Source: Oscillospiraceae bacterium
Lineage (GTDB): Bacteria; Bacillota; Clostridia; Oscillospirales; Oscillospiraceae
Length of the DNA stretch: 16,171 bases
Assembly: GCA_902766215.1 (NCBI GenBank)
Contig: CACXCV010000217.1
Location: 1-16,171 of the forward strand
Direction: 5' to 3'
The notes under the pieces: model-generated
The model's database searches: none
What the model was told of the DNA's origin: nothing
Seen by the model: the letters and a program-made list of their open reading frames with translations, nothing else
Position numbers and translations under genes: made by a program
Shown: piece after piece, positions 6,914 through 12,597 of the stretch
Numbering within the stretch: the first letter of the stretch is position 1
How the letters are laid out: each line of letters begins with the position of its first letter

Positions 6914-7942
6914 ATGGCAAATCAACGGCTGGGAAAGCAGACGCTCTGCTTTTCCACAGCGCCCGCGCTGCTGGCCTGGGCCAGCGTGGTGGGCAAAAAA
7001 GAGGGCCAGGGCCCGCTGGCCCGCTGGTTCGACGTGGTCTCGCAGGATACCAAGTTTGGCCAGGAAACCTGGGAAAAGGCGGAAAGCCAGATGCAGAAGG
7101 AGGCGCTGCAGCGTGCGCTGCAAAAGGCGTTTCTCGCGCCGCATCAGCTGCACGCGCTCTGTGCCGGCGACCTGCTGAACCAGTGCATTGGCTCCAGCTT
7201 TGCCGTGCGGGGGCAGGGCGTGCCGTTCCTGGGGCTGTACGGCGCCTGCTCCACCATGTCGGAGAGCCTGCTGGTGGCGGCCATGATGGTTGACGGCGGC
7301 TATGCCGAGCGGGCGGCCGCCATGACCTCGTCCCACTTTGCCTCGGCCGAGCGGCAATATCGCCTGCCGCTGGAATACGGCGGCCAGCGCACGCCCACGG
7401 CTCAGTGGACCGTGACCGGCGCGGGCTGCGTGCTGCTGGGACAGGGCGAGGGGCCGGTACACGTGCGCACGGCGACCATCGGCCAGGTAATTGACAAGGG
7501 CATCTCTGACGCCAACAACATGGGCAGCGCCATGGCGCCGGCGGCCTATGAGACCATCCGCCAGCACCTGGAGGACACCCACCGCACGCCCGAAGACTAT
7601 GACCTGATCGTCACCGGCGACTTGGGCGCGGTGGGCAGCGAGATCCTGCGGGACTTTTTCCGGCGGGACGGCGTCACGCTGGGCGAGCGCTATCACGACT
7701 GCGGCCTGATGATTTTTGACCGCGCGCGGCAGGACGTCCACGCCGGCGGCTCGGGCTGCGGCTGCTGCGCCTCGGTGCTGTGCGGGCCGCTGCTGGCCCG
7801 CATGGCTGCCGGCGAGCTGCGGCGGCTGCTGGTGTGCGCCACCGGCGCACTGCTCAGCCCGGTGTCCACCCAGCAGGGCGAGTCGATCCCTGCGGTGTGT
7901 CATGCGGTGGAGCTGACGACCGGCGGACAGAAGGAGGGGTAA
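6914..7942 (+). CDS. spoVAD: Stage V sporulation protein AD
   Basis: The protein has 342 residues, close to the usual length (about 338). It shows the SpoVAD signature from the N-terminus (GKQTLCFSTAPALLAWASVV, 8-27) through DLLNQCIGSSFAVRG (86-100), the thiolase-like GACSTMSESL (110-119) and TSSHFASAERQYR (138-150) to GGSGCGCCASV (278-288). SpoVAD has a thiolase-like fold and binds dipicolinic acid for its transfer into the forespore, acting with the SpoVA membrane proteins. It sits at the inner spore membrane. ATG 6914 has AGGA 10 bases before it. The in-frame GTG at 6905 lies too close to that site. The downstream spoVAE begins two bases after the stop, so the two are translationally linked. 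No spoVAC lies upstream; the neighbour there is the divergent DUF378 gene. Confidence 0.96.
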   Translation: MANQRLGKQTLCFSTAPALLAWASVVGKKEGQGPLARWFDVVSQDTKFGQETWEKAESQMQKEALQRALQKAFLAPHQLHALCAGDLLNQCIGSSFAVRGQGVPFLGLYGACSTMSESLLVAAMMVDGGYAERAAAMTSSHFASAERQYRLPLEYGGQRTPTAQWTVTGAGCVLLGQGEGPVHVRTATIGQVIDKGISDANNMGSAMAPAAYETIRQHLEDTHRTPEDYDLIVTGDLGAVGSEILRDFFRRDGVTLGERYHDCGLMIFDRARQDVHAGGSGCGCCASVLCGPLLARMAAGELRRLLVCATGALLSPVSTQQGESIPAVCHAVELTTGGQKEG

Positions 7943-7943
7943 C

Positions 7944-8300
7944 ATGGAATATCTCAACGCGTTTTTGTGCGGCGGCATTCTCTGCGCCATCGGCCAGATT
8001 CTCATCGACAAAACCAAGCTGACCCCGGCGCGGATTCTGGTGGCCTATGTGGTGGCGGGTGTGGTGCTGACGGCGCTGGGCATCTATCCGTATATCGAGC
8101 AGTGGGGCGGCGCGGGTGCGACGGTGCCGCTGACGGGCTTTGGCTACAGCCTGGCCAAGGGTGTGCAGAAGGCCGTGAGCGAGCAGGGCTTTCTGGGCAT
8201 CTTTACCGGCGGCATCACCGCCACGGCCGGCGGCGTGGCTGCGGCCATCAGCTTTGGCCTGCTGTTTGCTCTGCTGCGTCAGCCCAGGGACAAGGCATAA
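7944..8300 (+). CDS. spoVAE: Stage V sporulation protein AE (membrane subunit)
   Basis: This 118-residue membrane protein has the SpoVAE pattern: MEYLNAFLCGGILCAIGQIL (1-20), the TKLTPARILVAYVVAGVVL helix, the Gly-rich TGFGYSLAKGVQKAV loop and a last hydrophobic segment, GGITATAGGVAAAISFGLLF (88-107). SpoVAE is thought to be part of the membrane channel that moves dipicolinic acid, with SpoVAC and SpoVAD. AGGAGGGG overlaps the end of spoVAD and serves this start. The last codons overlap the -35 box of the promoter proposed for the next small gene. Confidence 0.94.
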   Translation: MEYLNAFLCGGILCAIGQILIDKTKLTPARILVAYVVAGVVLTALGIYPYIEQWGGAGATVPLTGFGYSLAKGVQKAVSEQGFLGIFTGGITATAGGVAAAISFGLLFALLRQPRDKA

Positions 8301-8323
8301 AGACTTGCCGGATGGGCATACTA
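8295..8323 (+). promoter_or_regulatory. sigma-G-type promoter for the Asn/Gln-rich mini-gene
   Basis: GCATA (8295-8299, overlapping the spoVAE stop codon), a 17-base spacer and CATACTA (8317-8323) are seen. All defined positions fit the sigma-G pattern. The expected start near 8331 leaves a leader of about 36 bases carrying GGAGGG. This suggests that the small gene can be made apart from the spoVA transcript. Confidence 0.6.
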
Positions 8324-8366
8324 CTCCTGCGGGCAACCGCAGACTTTACTATCGGAGGGATTTGTC

Positions 8367-8486
8367 ATGGATCGCCAGGACAACCAGAACCGCAACAACC
8401 AGAACCAGCAGAATCAGCAGAATAACCATAACAACCAGCAGAACCAGAACCGCAACGAAGAGAAGCGCAACGAAAACCGCCGCTAA
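8367..8486 (+). CDS. 39-residue Asn/Gln-rich protein, function unknown
   Basis: The frame encodes 39 residues, of which 15 are Asn and 10 Gln. The rest are Arg (6), Glu (3), Asp (2), one Lys, one His and the initial Met. There are no aliphatic, aromatic, Gly, Ala, Pro, Ser, Thr or Cys residues, so it should be a soluble, disordered, slightly basic peptide. It starts MDRQDNQNRNNQNQQ and ends NEEKRNENRR. Support for a real gene comes from a good ribosome binding site (GGAGGG, 7 bases before the ATG) and a sigma-G-like promoter of its own right after spoVAE. By composition it recalls the Gln/Asn-rich gamma-type small acid-soluble spore proteins, but it is shorter and more extreme, and I see no shared motif. 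A spore core storage or protective peptide is an inference. Confidence 0.75.
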   Translation: MDRQDNQNRNNQNQQNQQNNHNNQQNQNRNEEKRNENRR

Positions 8487-8498
8487 AGGCGCAGACTG

Positions 8499-8521
8499 CC
8501 GGCGGACCATCGGCCCGCCGG
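8499..8521 (+). terminator. weak hairpin after the Asn/Gln-rich gene
   Basis: CCGGCGG (8499-8505) pairs with CCGCCGG (8515-8521), with a further two pairs inside after a mismatch. There is no T-run on the plus strand. It lies 13 bases after the stop codon and may help end transcripts from the spore genes. Confidence 0.35.
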
Positions 8522-8536
8522 AGGCACAAAAGAACC

Positions 8537-8570
8537 GGCAGAGCGCGGGCAGCACAGCCCGCGCTCTGCC
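8537..8570. terminator. 14-bp hairpin between convergent units
   Basis: A perfect 14-base-pair stem (GGCAGAGCGCGGGC at 8537-8550 with 8557-8570) has a 6-base loop. Read leftward it is followed by GGTTCTTTTG, so it is the best candidate terminator for gdhA, about 75 bases past its stop. On the plus strand no T-run follows. Confidence 0.6.
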
Positions 8571-8584
8571 AGCGCAGTATGCAG

Positions 8585-8616
8585 CCGGCCGGGCGCACCA
8601 CGGTGCGCCCGGCCGG
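8585..8616. terminator. GC-only hairpin after gdhA
   Basis: CCGGCCGGGCGCACC (8585-8599) and its exact complement (8602-8616) form a near-perfect palindrome with a usable stem of about 14 base pairs and a 4-base loop. Neither strand shows a T-run afterwards. It may protect the 3' end of the gdhA transcript or act together with the neighbouring hairpin. Confidence 0.45.
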
Positions 8617-8643
8617 TATGTGCGTTATGGGGTGGGTCTGCGG

Positions 8644-9990
8644 TTATACCAGACCCTGGGCCAGCATGGCGTCGGCCACTTTTTCAAAGCCGGCGATGTT
8701 TGCGCCCGCTACCAGGTTGTCCTTCATGCCGTATTGCTCGGCGGCTTTGGCGGCATTGTGATAGATGCCCACCATGATGCCGTGCAGCTTCTGATCCACC
8801 TCTTCAAAGGTCCAGCTCAGACGCTGGGAATTCTGGCTCATCTCCAGCGCGGAGGTGGCCACGCCGCCGGCGTTGGCCGCCTTGGCCGGGCCAAACAGCA
8901 CGCCCGCGCTCTGGAACACGTGAATCGCCTCGGGCGTGGAGGGCATGTTGGCGCCCTCGGCCACGGCCTTCACGCCGTTGGCCACCAGCGCCCTGGCGCC
9001 GGCCTCGTCCAGCTCGTTCTGCGTGGCGCAGGGCAGGGCAATGTCGCAGGGGATGGTCCAGATGCCGCGGCAGCCGTCGGTATAGACCGCGCCGGGGTGA
9101 CCGGCAACATATTCCTTGATGCGGCCGCGGCGCGTAAGCTTGATTTCCTTCACGGCGGCCAGGTCAATGCCGTTGGGATCGTAGACATAGCCGTTGGAGT
9201 CGCTCATGGCGACCACCCTGGCGCCCAGCGCGGTGGCCTTCTCGTTGGCAAAGATGGCCACGTTGCCGCTGCCGGAGATGACCACGGTCTTGCCCTCGAA
9301 GGAGTCGCCGTGATCGGCCAGCATTTCGGCCGTGAAGTAGCACAGGCCATAGCCAGTGGCCTCGGTGCGGGCCAGCGAGCCGCCATAGGACAGGCCCTTG
9401 CCGGTCAGCACGCCGGAATACTCGTCCCGCAGGCGCTTATACTGGCCGAACAGGAAGCCGATCTCCCGCGCGCCCACGCCGATGTCACCCGCGGGGACGT
9501 CGGTGTCCGGGCCGATGTGGCGGCACAGCTCGGTCATAAAGCTCTGGCAGAAGCGCATGACCTCCATGTCGGACTTGCCCTTGGGGTCAAAGTCGGAGCC
9601 GCCCTTGCCGCCGCCGATGGGCAGACCGGTCAGCGAGTTCTTGAACGTCTGCTCAAAGCCGAGGAACTTGATGATGCCCTCGTTGACCGAGGGATGGAAG
9701 CGCAGGCCGCCCTTATAGGGGCCGATGGCGCTGTTGAACTGGATGCGGAAGCCGCGGTTGATGTGCACCTTGCCGGCATCGTCCATCCAGGGCACGCGGA
9801 ACTTGATGATCCGCTCCGGCTCGACCAGCGACTCGAACACGCCGCGCTCGATCAGCTCGGGGCGGCGCTCGGCCACCGGCTCCAGCGACTCGAGAACTTC
9901 CTGCACAGCCTGATGAAACTCCGGCTCGTTGGGATTGCGCGCAATCACGCGCTCCATCAGCTCGGACATATACGCGTTCTTGAAGCTCAT
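8644..9990 (-). CDS. gdhA: NADP-specific glutamate dehydrogenase
   Basis: This 448-residue protein has the normal length for the hexameric bacterial enzyme (EC 1.4.1.4), which makes glutamate from 2-oxoglutarate, ammonia and NADPH in the cytoplasm. Visible landmarks are GPYKGGLRFHP (90-100), LPIGGGKGGSDFDPKGKS (123-140) with catalytic Lys129, VPAGDIGVGAREIG (165-178) with the conserved Asp169, and the nucleotide-binding turn SGSGNVAIFA (239-248). NADP preference is assigned from overall similarity to this subgroup and not from a decisive residue. ATG 9990 has GGAGG 8 bases before it. Longer in-frame extensions to 10032 lack a ribosome binding site and do not resemble the family. The gene stands alone, with a full-consensus promoter upstream and hairpins downstream. 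Confidence 0.97.
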   Translation of the reverse strand: MSFKNAYMSELMERVIARNPNEPEFHQAVQEVLESLEPVAERRPELIERGVFESLVEPERIIKFRVPWMDDAGKVHINRGFRIQFNSAIGPYKGGLRFHPSVNEGIIKFLGFEQTFKNSLTGLPIGGGKGGSDFDPKGKSDMEVMRFCQSFMTELCRHIGPDTDVPAGDIGVGAREIGFLFGQYKRLRDEYSGVLTGKGLSYGGSLARTEATGYGLCYFTAEMLADHGDSFEGKTVVISGSGNVAIFANEKATALGARVVAMSDSNGYVYDPNGIDLAAVKEIKLTRRGRIKEYVAGHPGAVYTDGCRGIWTIPCDIALPCATQNELDEAGARALVANGVKAVAEGANMPSTPEAIHVFQSAGVLFGPAKAANAGGVATSALEMSQNSQRLSWTFEEVDQKLHGIMVGIYHNAAKAAEQYGMKDNLVAGANIAGFEKVADAMLAQGLV

Positions 9991-10100
9991 GGGAACAACC
10001 TCCAGTATAAGCGGCGGCGCAAAATCCGGCAAATTCTGCCGCGGCGCCCATATAGAGCCGCTGGGCAGACGCAGAGCGCCCGCTTTTTTTATTTGTTACC

Positions 10101-10129
10101 ATTATATATGCCCGGTGTGGGGATGTCAA
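10101..10129 (-). promoter_or_regulatory. full-consensus sigma-A promoter for gdhA
   Basis: On the minus strand TTGACA (10124-10129), exactly 17 bases, and TATAAT (10101-10106) match consensus at all twelve positions. Transcription would start near 10094, giving a leader of about 100 bases before ATG 9990. This predicts strong basal expression. Confidence 0.88.
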
Positions 10130-10155
10130 GGCAGCACGGAGCAAAAAATGGGAAA

Positions 10156-10185
10156 TTTGCAATTGCGACGAATCAAACTTGCAAA
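10156..10185. promoter_or_regulatory. inverted repeat upstream of the gdhA promoter
   Basis: TTTGCAA (10156-10162) and TTGCAAA (10179-10185) are exact inverted copies 16 bases apart, about 27 bases upstream of the gdhA -35 box. The position would suit an activator site. The AT-rich composition makes chance possible, and I recognise no specific regulator. Confidence 0.25.
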
Positions 10186-10191
10186 CAGAAA

Positions 10192-10210
10192 GCAAAACTG
10201 GCGCTTTTGC
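10192..10210 (-). terminator. possible weak terminator after the DUF2161 gene
   Basis: Read leftward, GCAAAA (10205-10210) pairs with TTTTGC (10192-10197) around a 7-base loop, followed by TTTCTGTTTG. The stem is short and AT-rich, so its strength is doubtful. It starts 11 bases after the stop codon. Confidence 0.35.
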
Positions 10211-10221
10211 ACGATACAGCG

Positions 10222-10911
10222 TCAAATCAGCCCGGCATATTCCTCCAGCGCGGCCAGCCCCTGCGCGTTGACGGAGAAGACATACCGTGCGCCCTCGCCG
10301 GGGGCGCGGTCGAACCAATGCAGCACGTTGCGCCCGACAATGGCGGCGGTGTTGTCCGGCGCGCCCAGGGCGCGGAGCTGCGCGGTGGACAGCGGGCCGT
10401 GCTCGCGCAGCAACTGCGCCACGCGCAGCGCCTGCTCCTTATACACCGTGAGAATTTTTCGGTGGGTCACGCCGCCGGTGTTGCTGCTGCCGGTGCGGCC
10501 GTTGTGCTCCTGCAGCAGGGCGCGCCGGCGCGGGGCGCTGCGGCGGGGCGCGGCAGGCTCGCCCGGGTGGAGATACACGTCCACCTGCCCCACGCCGGCC
10601 GTGGTAAAGCCCACAAAGATCAGCCCCAGCGACAGCCGGCGGCAGAGCGCCTTCATGTCCGGCAGGCGGCTGTCCAGGTAGCCGCGCCTGGGCAGCGGGA
10701 CAGCCACATAAACGCTGTCGGTCAGGCGCTGCCGGTCAATGGCCTGATATAGCAGCTCGATGGTAAAGCCGCGCTTGAGCTCCACCACAATCAGCTCGTC
10801 GCCGCGCACGGCGGTGAGGTCGCAGTCCTTTACCTCGCCCTGCACGTCATAGCCCAGCTGGGTGAGATAGTCCCTGACCGGGGCATAGAGATCGGATTCC
10901 TTGCCTTCCAT
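10222..10911 (-). CDS. DUF2161 family protein, PD-(D/E)XK nuclease-like fold
   Basis: The protein has 229 residues. The N-terminal half carries the features of the DUF2161 family of putative PD-(D/E)XK phosphodiesterases: ESDLYAPVRDYLTQLGYDV (5-23), E26, D31 in CDLTAV, the E44-L-K46 core in VVELKRGF, and LLYQAIDRQRLTDSVYVAV (53-71). The acidic and lysine residues of the nuclease-type site therefore appear intact. A basic stretch (about 131-141, PAAPRRSAPRRRA) precedes a C-terminal region (about 160-229) that looks like a winged-helix domain (AQLLREHGPLSTAQLRALGA). The biological substrate is unknown. ATG 10911 has AGGGAGGG 6 bases before it; the in-frame upstream start at 10941 has none. The gene has its own promoter overlapping the end of the carboxypeptidase gene. 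Confidence 0.82.
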   Translation of the reverse strand: MEGKESDLYAPVRDYLTQLGYDVQGEVKDCDLTAVRGDELIVVELKRGFTIELLYQAIDRQRLTDSVYVAVPLPRRGYLDSRLPDMKALCRRLSLGLIFVGFTTAGVGQVDVYLHPGEPAAPRRSAPRRRALLQEHNGRTGSSNTGGVTHRKILTVYKEQALRVAQLLREHGPLSTAQLRALGAPDNTAAIVGRNVLHWFDRAPGEGARYVFSVNAQGLAALEEYAGLI

Positions 10912-10939
10912 GGGCAGCCCTCCCTGGTGCGTTTTGGTC

Positions 10940-10969
10940 ATTGTACCACGGCGGCCTGCTGCCTGACAA
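10940..10969 (-). promoter_or_regulatory. sigma-A promoter for the DUF2161 gene
   Basis: On the minus strand TTGTCA (10964-10969), an 18-base spacer and TACAAT (10940-10945) are seen; each box has five of six consensus bases. It begins three bases after the carboxypeptidase stop codon and gives a leader of about 20 bases carrying AGGGAGGG. Confidence 0.55.
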
Positions 10970-10971
10970 GC

Positions 10972-12111
10972 TTATTTGCACAGGCACACGGCCCGCAGCA
11001 GCTGGCAGGTCAGCTGCCACCAGGTCAGGCGCGGCACGGCCTCGGGCGCCACCAACGGCAGCGCGGCCAGGGTTTTGTCCCCGGCGGTGACATAGAGCGT
11101 GCCCAGCTGCTGTCCTGCCTCCACCGGGGCGGTCACCGATGCGTCCAGCTCGATCCGCTGCTGGGGCGACATGCCCTTTTCAATCAGAATGGGTGAAGGG
11201 TCGGCTAAGACAGGGGTGATCTCATGGGTGAGGCCGAGTGTGACGGGAACGGCGCCATTTTCCGCCGCGTTGGGCGTGAACAGCCGCCAGTTGGCAAAGC
11301 CATAGTCCAGCAGCGCCTTGGCCGACTCGAAGCGGTCGGTGGAGCTGGCGCAGTGGAGCACCACGGCAATCAGCTCGATGCCGTCGCGCAGGGCGGTGGC
11401 GGACAGGCAGTGCCCGGCAGCGGAGGTATAGCCGGTCTTCAGCCCCGTGGTGCCGGAATAGAACCGCACCAGCTTGTTGGTGTTGGACAGGCCGAACTGC
11501 CCGTTGCGCACTGTGTCCATCCAGATGGTGGTGTAGTCGCGGATCTCATCGTGGCGCAGCAGCTCACGGCTGATGACGGCCAGGTCGTGGGCCGAGGTCA
11601 GGTGCTCAGCCGCGTCGGGGCCGTCGTCCAACCCGGTGCAGTTGACAAAGTGGGTGTCGGCCAGGCCCAGCTCCCCGGCGCGCTGGTTCATCAGCTCGAC
11701 AAAGGCGCTTTCGCTGCCGGCCACGTGCTCGGCCAGGGCGGTAGCGCAGTCGTTGGCCGAGGAGACGACCACGCACTTGAGCATCTCCTTGAGGGCCATC
11801 TGCTCGCCCACCTCCAGATAGACCTGGCTGCCGCCCTTGGCCGCCGCGGCGCTGGAGGTGATCACCGTGTCGTCCCAGCCGATGCGCCCGGCGTCCAGCG
11901 CCTCAAGCACCAGCAGCAGCGTCATGATTTTGGTCACTGAGGCAGGGGCCAGCCGCTCGTGATCGTTTTTCTCCCAGAGGATGGTGCCGGTGGCGGCGTC
12001 CATCAGAATGGCCGAGGGCGCGGGAACGTCCAGCCCGGCCGCCCGGACGGGCAGCGGCAGGCAGAAGAGCAGGCACAGGGCCAGCAGCATGGAAAACAGA
12101 CGGTTACGCAT
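10972..12111 (-). CDS. D-alanyl-D-alanine carboxypeptidase (peptidase S11, DacF-like)
   Basis: The protein has 379 residues. It starts with a signal peptide (MRNR, a hydrophobic core to about residue 20, and a likely cleavage after VRA at 24). The S11 penicillin-binding catalytic motifs are complete: SVTK (58-61), SAN (118-120) and KTG (225-227, within GLKTGYTSAAG). These enzymes remove the terminal D-Ala from peptidoglycan pentapeptides outside the membrane. The C-terminal region (about 275-360) fits the PBP5-type beta domain, and the last 20 residues (WWQLTCQLLRAVCLCK) could be the amphipathic membrane anchor. The family includes both vegetative (DacA) and sporulation (DacF, DacB) members; sequence alone does not decide. 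GGTGAT lies 5 bases before the ATG and overlaps a terminator-like hairpin. It follows the HPr-like gene on the same strand. Confidence 0.94.
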   Translation of the reverse strand: MRNRLFSMLLALCLLFCLPLPVRAAGLDVPAPSAILMDAATGTILWEKNDHERLAPASVTKIMTLLLVLEALDAGRIGWDDTVITSSAAAAKGGSQVYLEVGEQMALKEMLKCVVVSSANDCATALAEHVAGSESAFVELMNQRAGELGLADTHFVNCTGLDDGPDAAEHLTSAHDLAVISRELLRHDEIRDYTTIWMDTVRNGQFGLSNTNKLVRFYSGTTGLKTGYTSAAGHCLSATALRDGIELIAVVLHCASSTDRFESAKALLDYGFANWRLFTPNAAENGAVPVTLGLTHEITPVLADPSPILIEKGMSPQQRIELDASVTAPVEAGQQLGTLYVTAGDKTLAALPLVAPEAVPRLTWWQLTCQLLRAVCLCK

Positions 12112-12160
12112 AAAAAATCACCCTTCCGGTTCGTTTGCTACAGCATATGAACCGAAAGGG
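12112..12160 (-). terminator. terminator/attenuator hairpin before the carboxypeptidase start
   Basis: Read leftward, CCCTTTCGGTTC (12149-12160) pairs with GAACCGGAAGGG (12121-12132) through 12 base pairs including one U-G, with a 16-base loop. TGA and then six T (12112-12117) follow and abut the ATG at 12111. It lies 18 bases after the HPr-like stop codon. It would end that transcript, but the right arm also contains the GGAAGGG/GGTGAT ribosome binding region of the next gene. Confidence 0.75.
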
Positions 12161-12178
12161 CGCGATATGAAGGCTTGG

Positions 12179-12427
12179 TCAGGACTTGTGGACATCCATG
12201 GTGTATTTCTGAATCTGAGAGTAAAACTCATCTGCACCTGCGTCGTCTCCGCGGTACTGGATCAGAATGGGCTGGGTCAGATCCAGTGTAAACAGACCCA
12301 GAATGGACTTTGCATCGCAGGTATAGGTGTCGGAAACGGCGTGAATGTCGCAGCTGTGCAGGCTGGCAGTGCAGACGAAATCCTTCACCGCTTCGATGGT
12401 GGACAGATGGACGTAGAATTCTCTCAT
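12179..12427 (-). CDS. HPr-like small protein without the active-site histidine
   Basis: The protein has 82 residues, a size and fold pattern matching HPr, the phosphocarrier of the sugar phosphotransferase system. The regulatory-serine region is recognisable as DAKSILGLFTLDL (38-50), equivalent to the HPr segment around Ser46. The N-terminal active-site segment (normally GLHARPA) is replaced by STIEAVKDFVCTAS (9-22), so no phosphorylatable His15 is present. It therefore probably does not carry phosphate for sugar uptake. A regulatory or binding role is possible, and similar histidine-less HPr-like proteins occur in Clostridia. GGAGG lies 5 bases before the chosen ATG; an in-frame upstream frame to 12547 covers the promoter and leader and is not coding. 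It is divergent from mtaB. Confidence 0.8.
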   Translation of the reverse strand: MREFYVHLSTIEAVKDFVCTASLHSCDIHAVSDTYTCDAKSILGLFTLDLTQPILIQYRGDDAGADEFYSQIQKYTMDVHKS

Positions 12428-12437
12428 GGTAACCTCC

Positions 12438-12488
12438 AAAAAAACTGTACATTCCACCCGCCGCGTGATATGATGCCACAGGGTGGAA
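12438..12488 (-). promoter_or_regulatory. structured leader of the HPr-like gene
   Basis: Read leftward, TTCCACCC (12481-12488) and GGGTGGAA (12452-12459) are perfect 8-base arms with a 21-base loop. Seven bases later comes a run of seven T (12438-12444) directly joined to the GGAGG ribosome binding site. The layout resembles an attenuator or translation-control hairpin, but the T-run is set back from the stem. I recognise no riboswitch class. Confidence 0.45.
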
Positions 12489-12518
12489 CACGATCGACAA
12501 TACCATTTTGTCCACCAC

Positions 12519-12547
12519 ATTATACGCGCCGCACGGCGGGAATTCAA
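12519..12547 (-). promoter_or_regulatory. sigma-A promoter for the HPr-like gene
   Basis: On the minus strand TTGAAT (12542-12547), 17 bases and TATAAT (12519-12524) are seen. Transcription would start near 12512, giving a leader of about 85 bases with the hairpin noted above. Confidence 0.65.
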
Positions 12548-12597
12548 CCGTCATACTGCCCAAAGTGCGATGTATCCTGAATCTTTGGTGAAACTAT

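Noticed and set aside
6749..8017. 422-codon open frame antisense to spoVAD
   Set aside because: It covers the spoVAD promoter and gene on the opposite strand and has a low-complexity, Gln/His/Arg-rich product.
8349..8555. Very hydrophobic 68-residue frame antisense to the Asn/Gln-rich gene, resembling a membrane toxin
   Set aside because: Asn and Gln codons (AAC, CAG) read as Val and Leu on the other strand, so the hydrophobicity is a by-product. No ribosome binding site was seen.
8254..10752. 832-codon open frame running over the small spore gene, gdhA antisense and DUF2161 antisense
   Set aside because: It crosses several genes and a convergent hairpin region, so it cannot be one gene. 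The sequence is compositional noise.
12494..12525. TCGACA and TTATAC as a plus-strand promoter for mtaB
   Set aside because: The spacing is 20 bases, too long for sigma-A, and it lies within the leader region of the divergent HPr-like gene.
12552..12558. CATACTG before mtaB as a fourth sigma-G -10 box
   Set aside because: It differs from CATACTA at the last base and has no GHATR box at 17-18 bases upstream.
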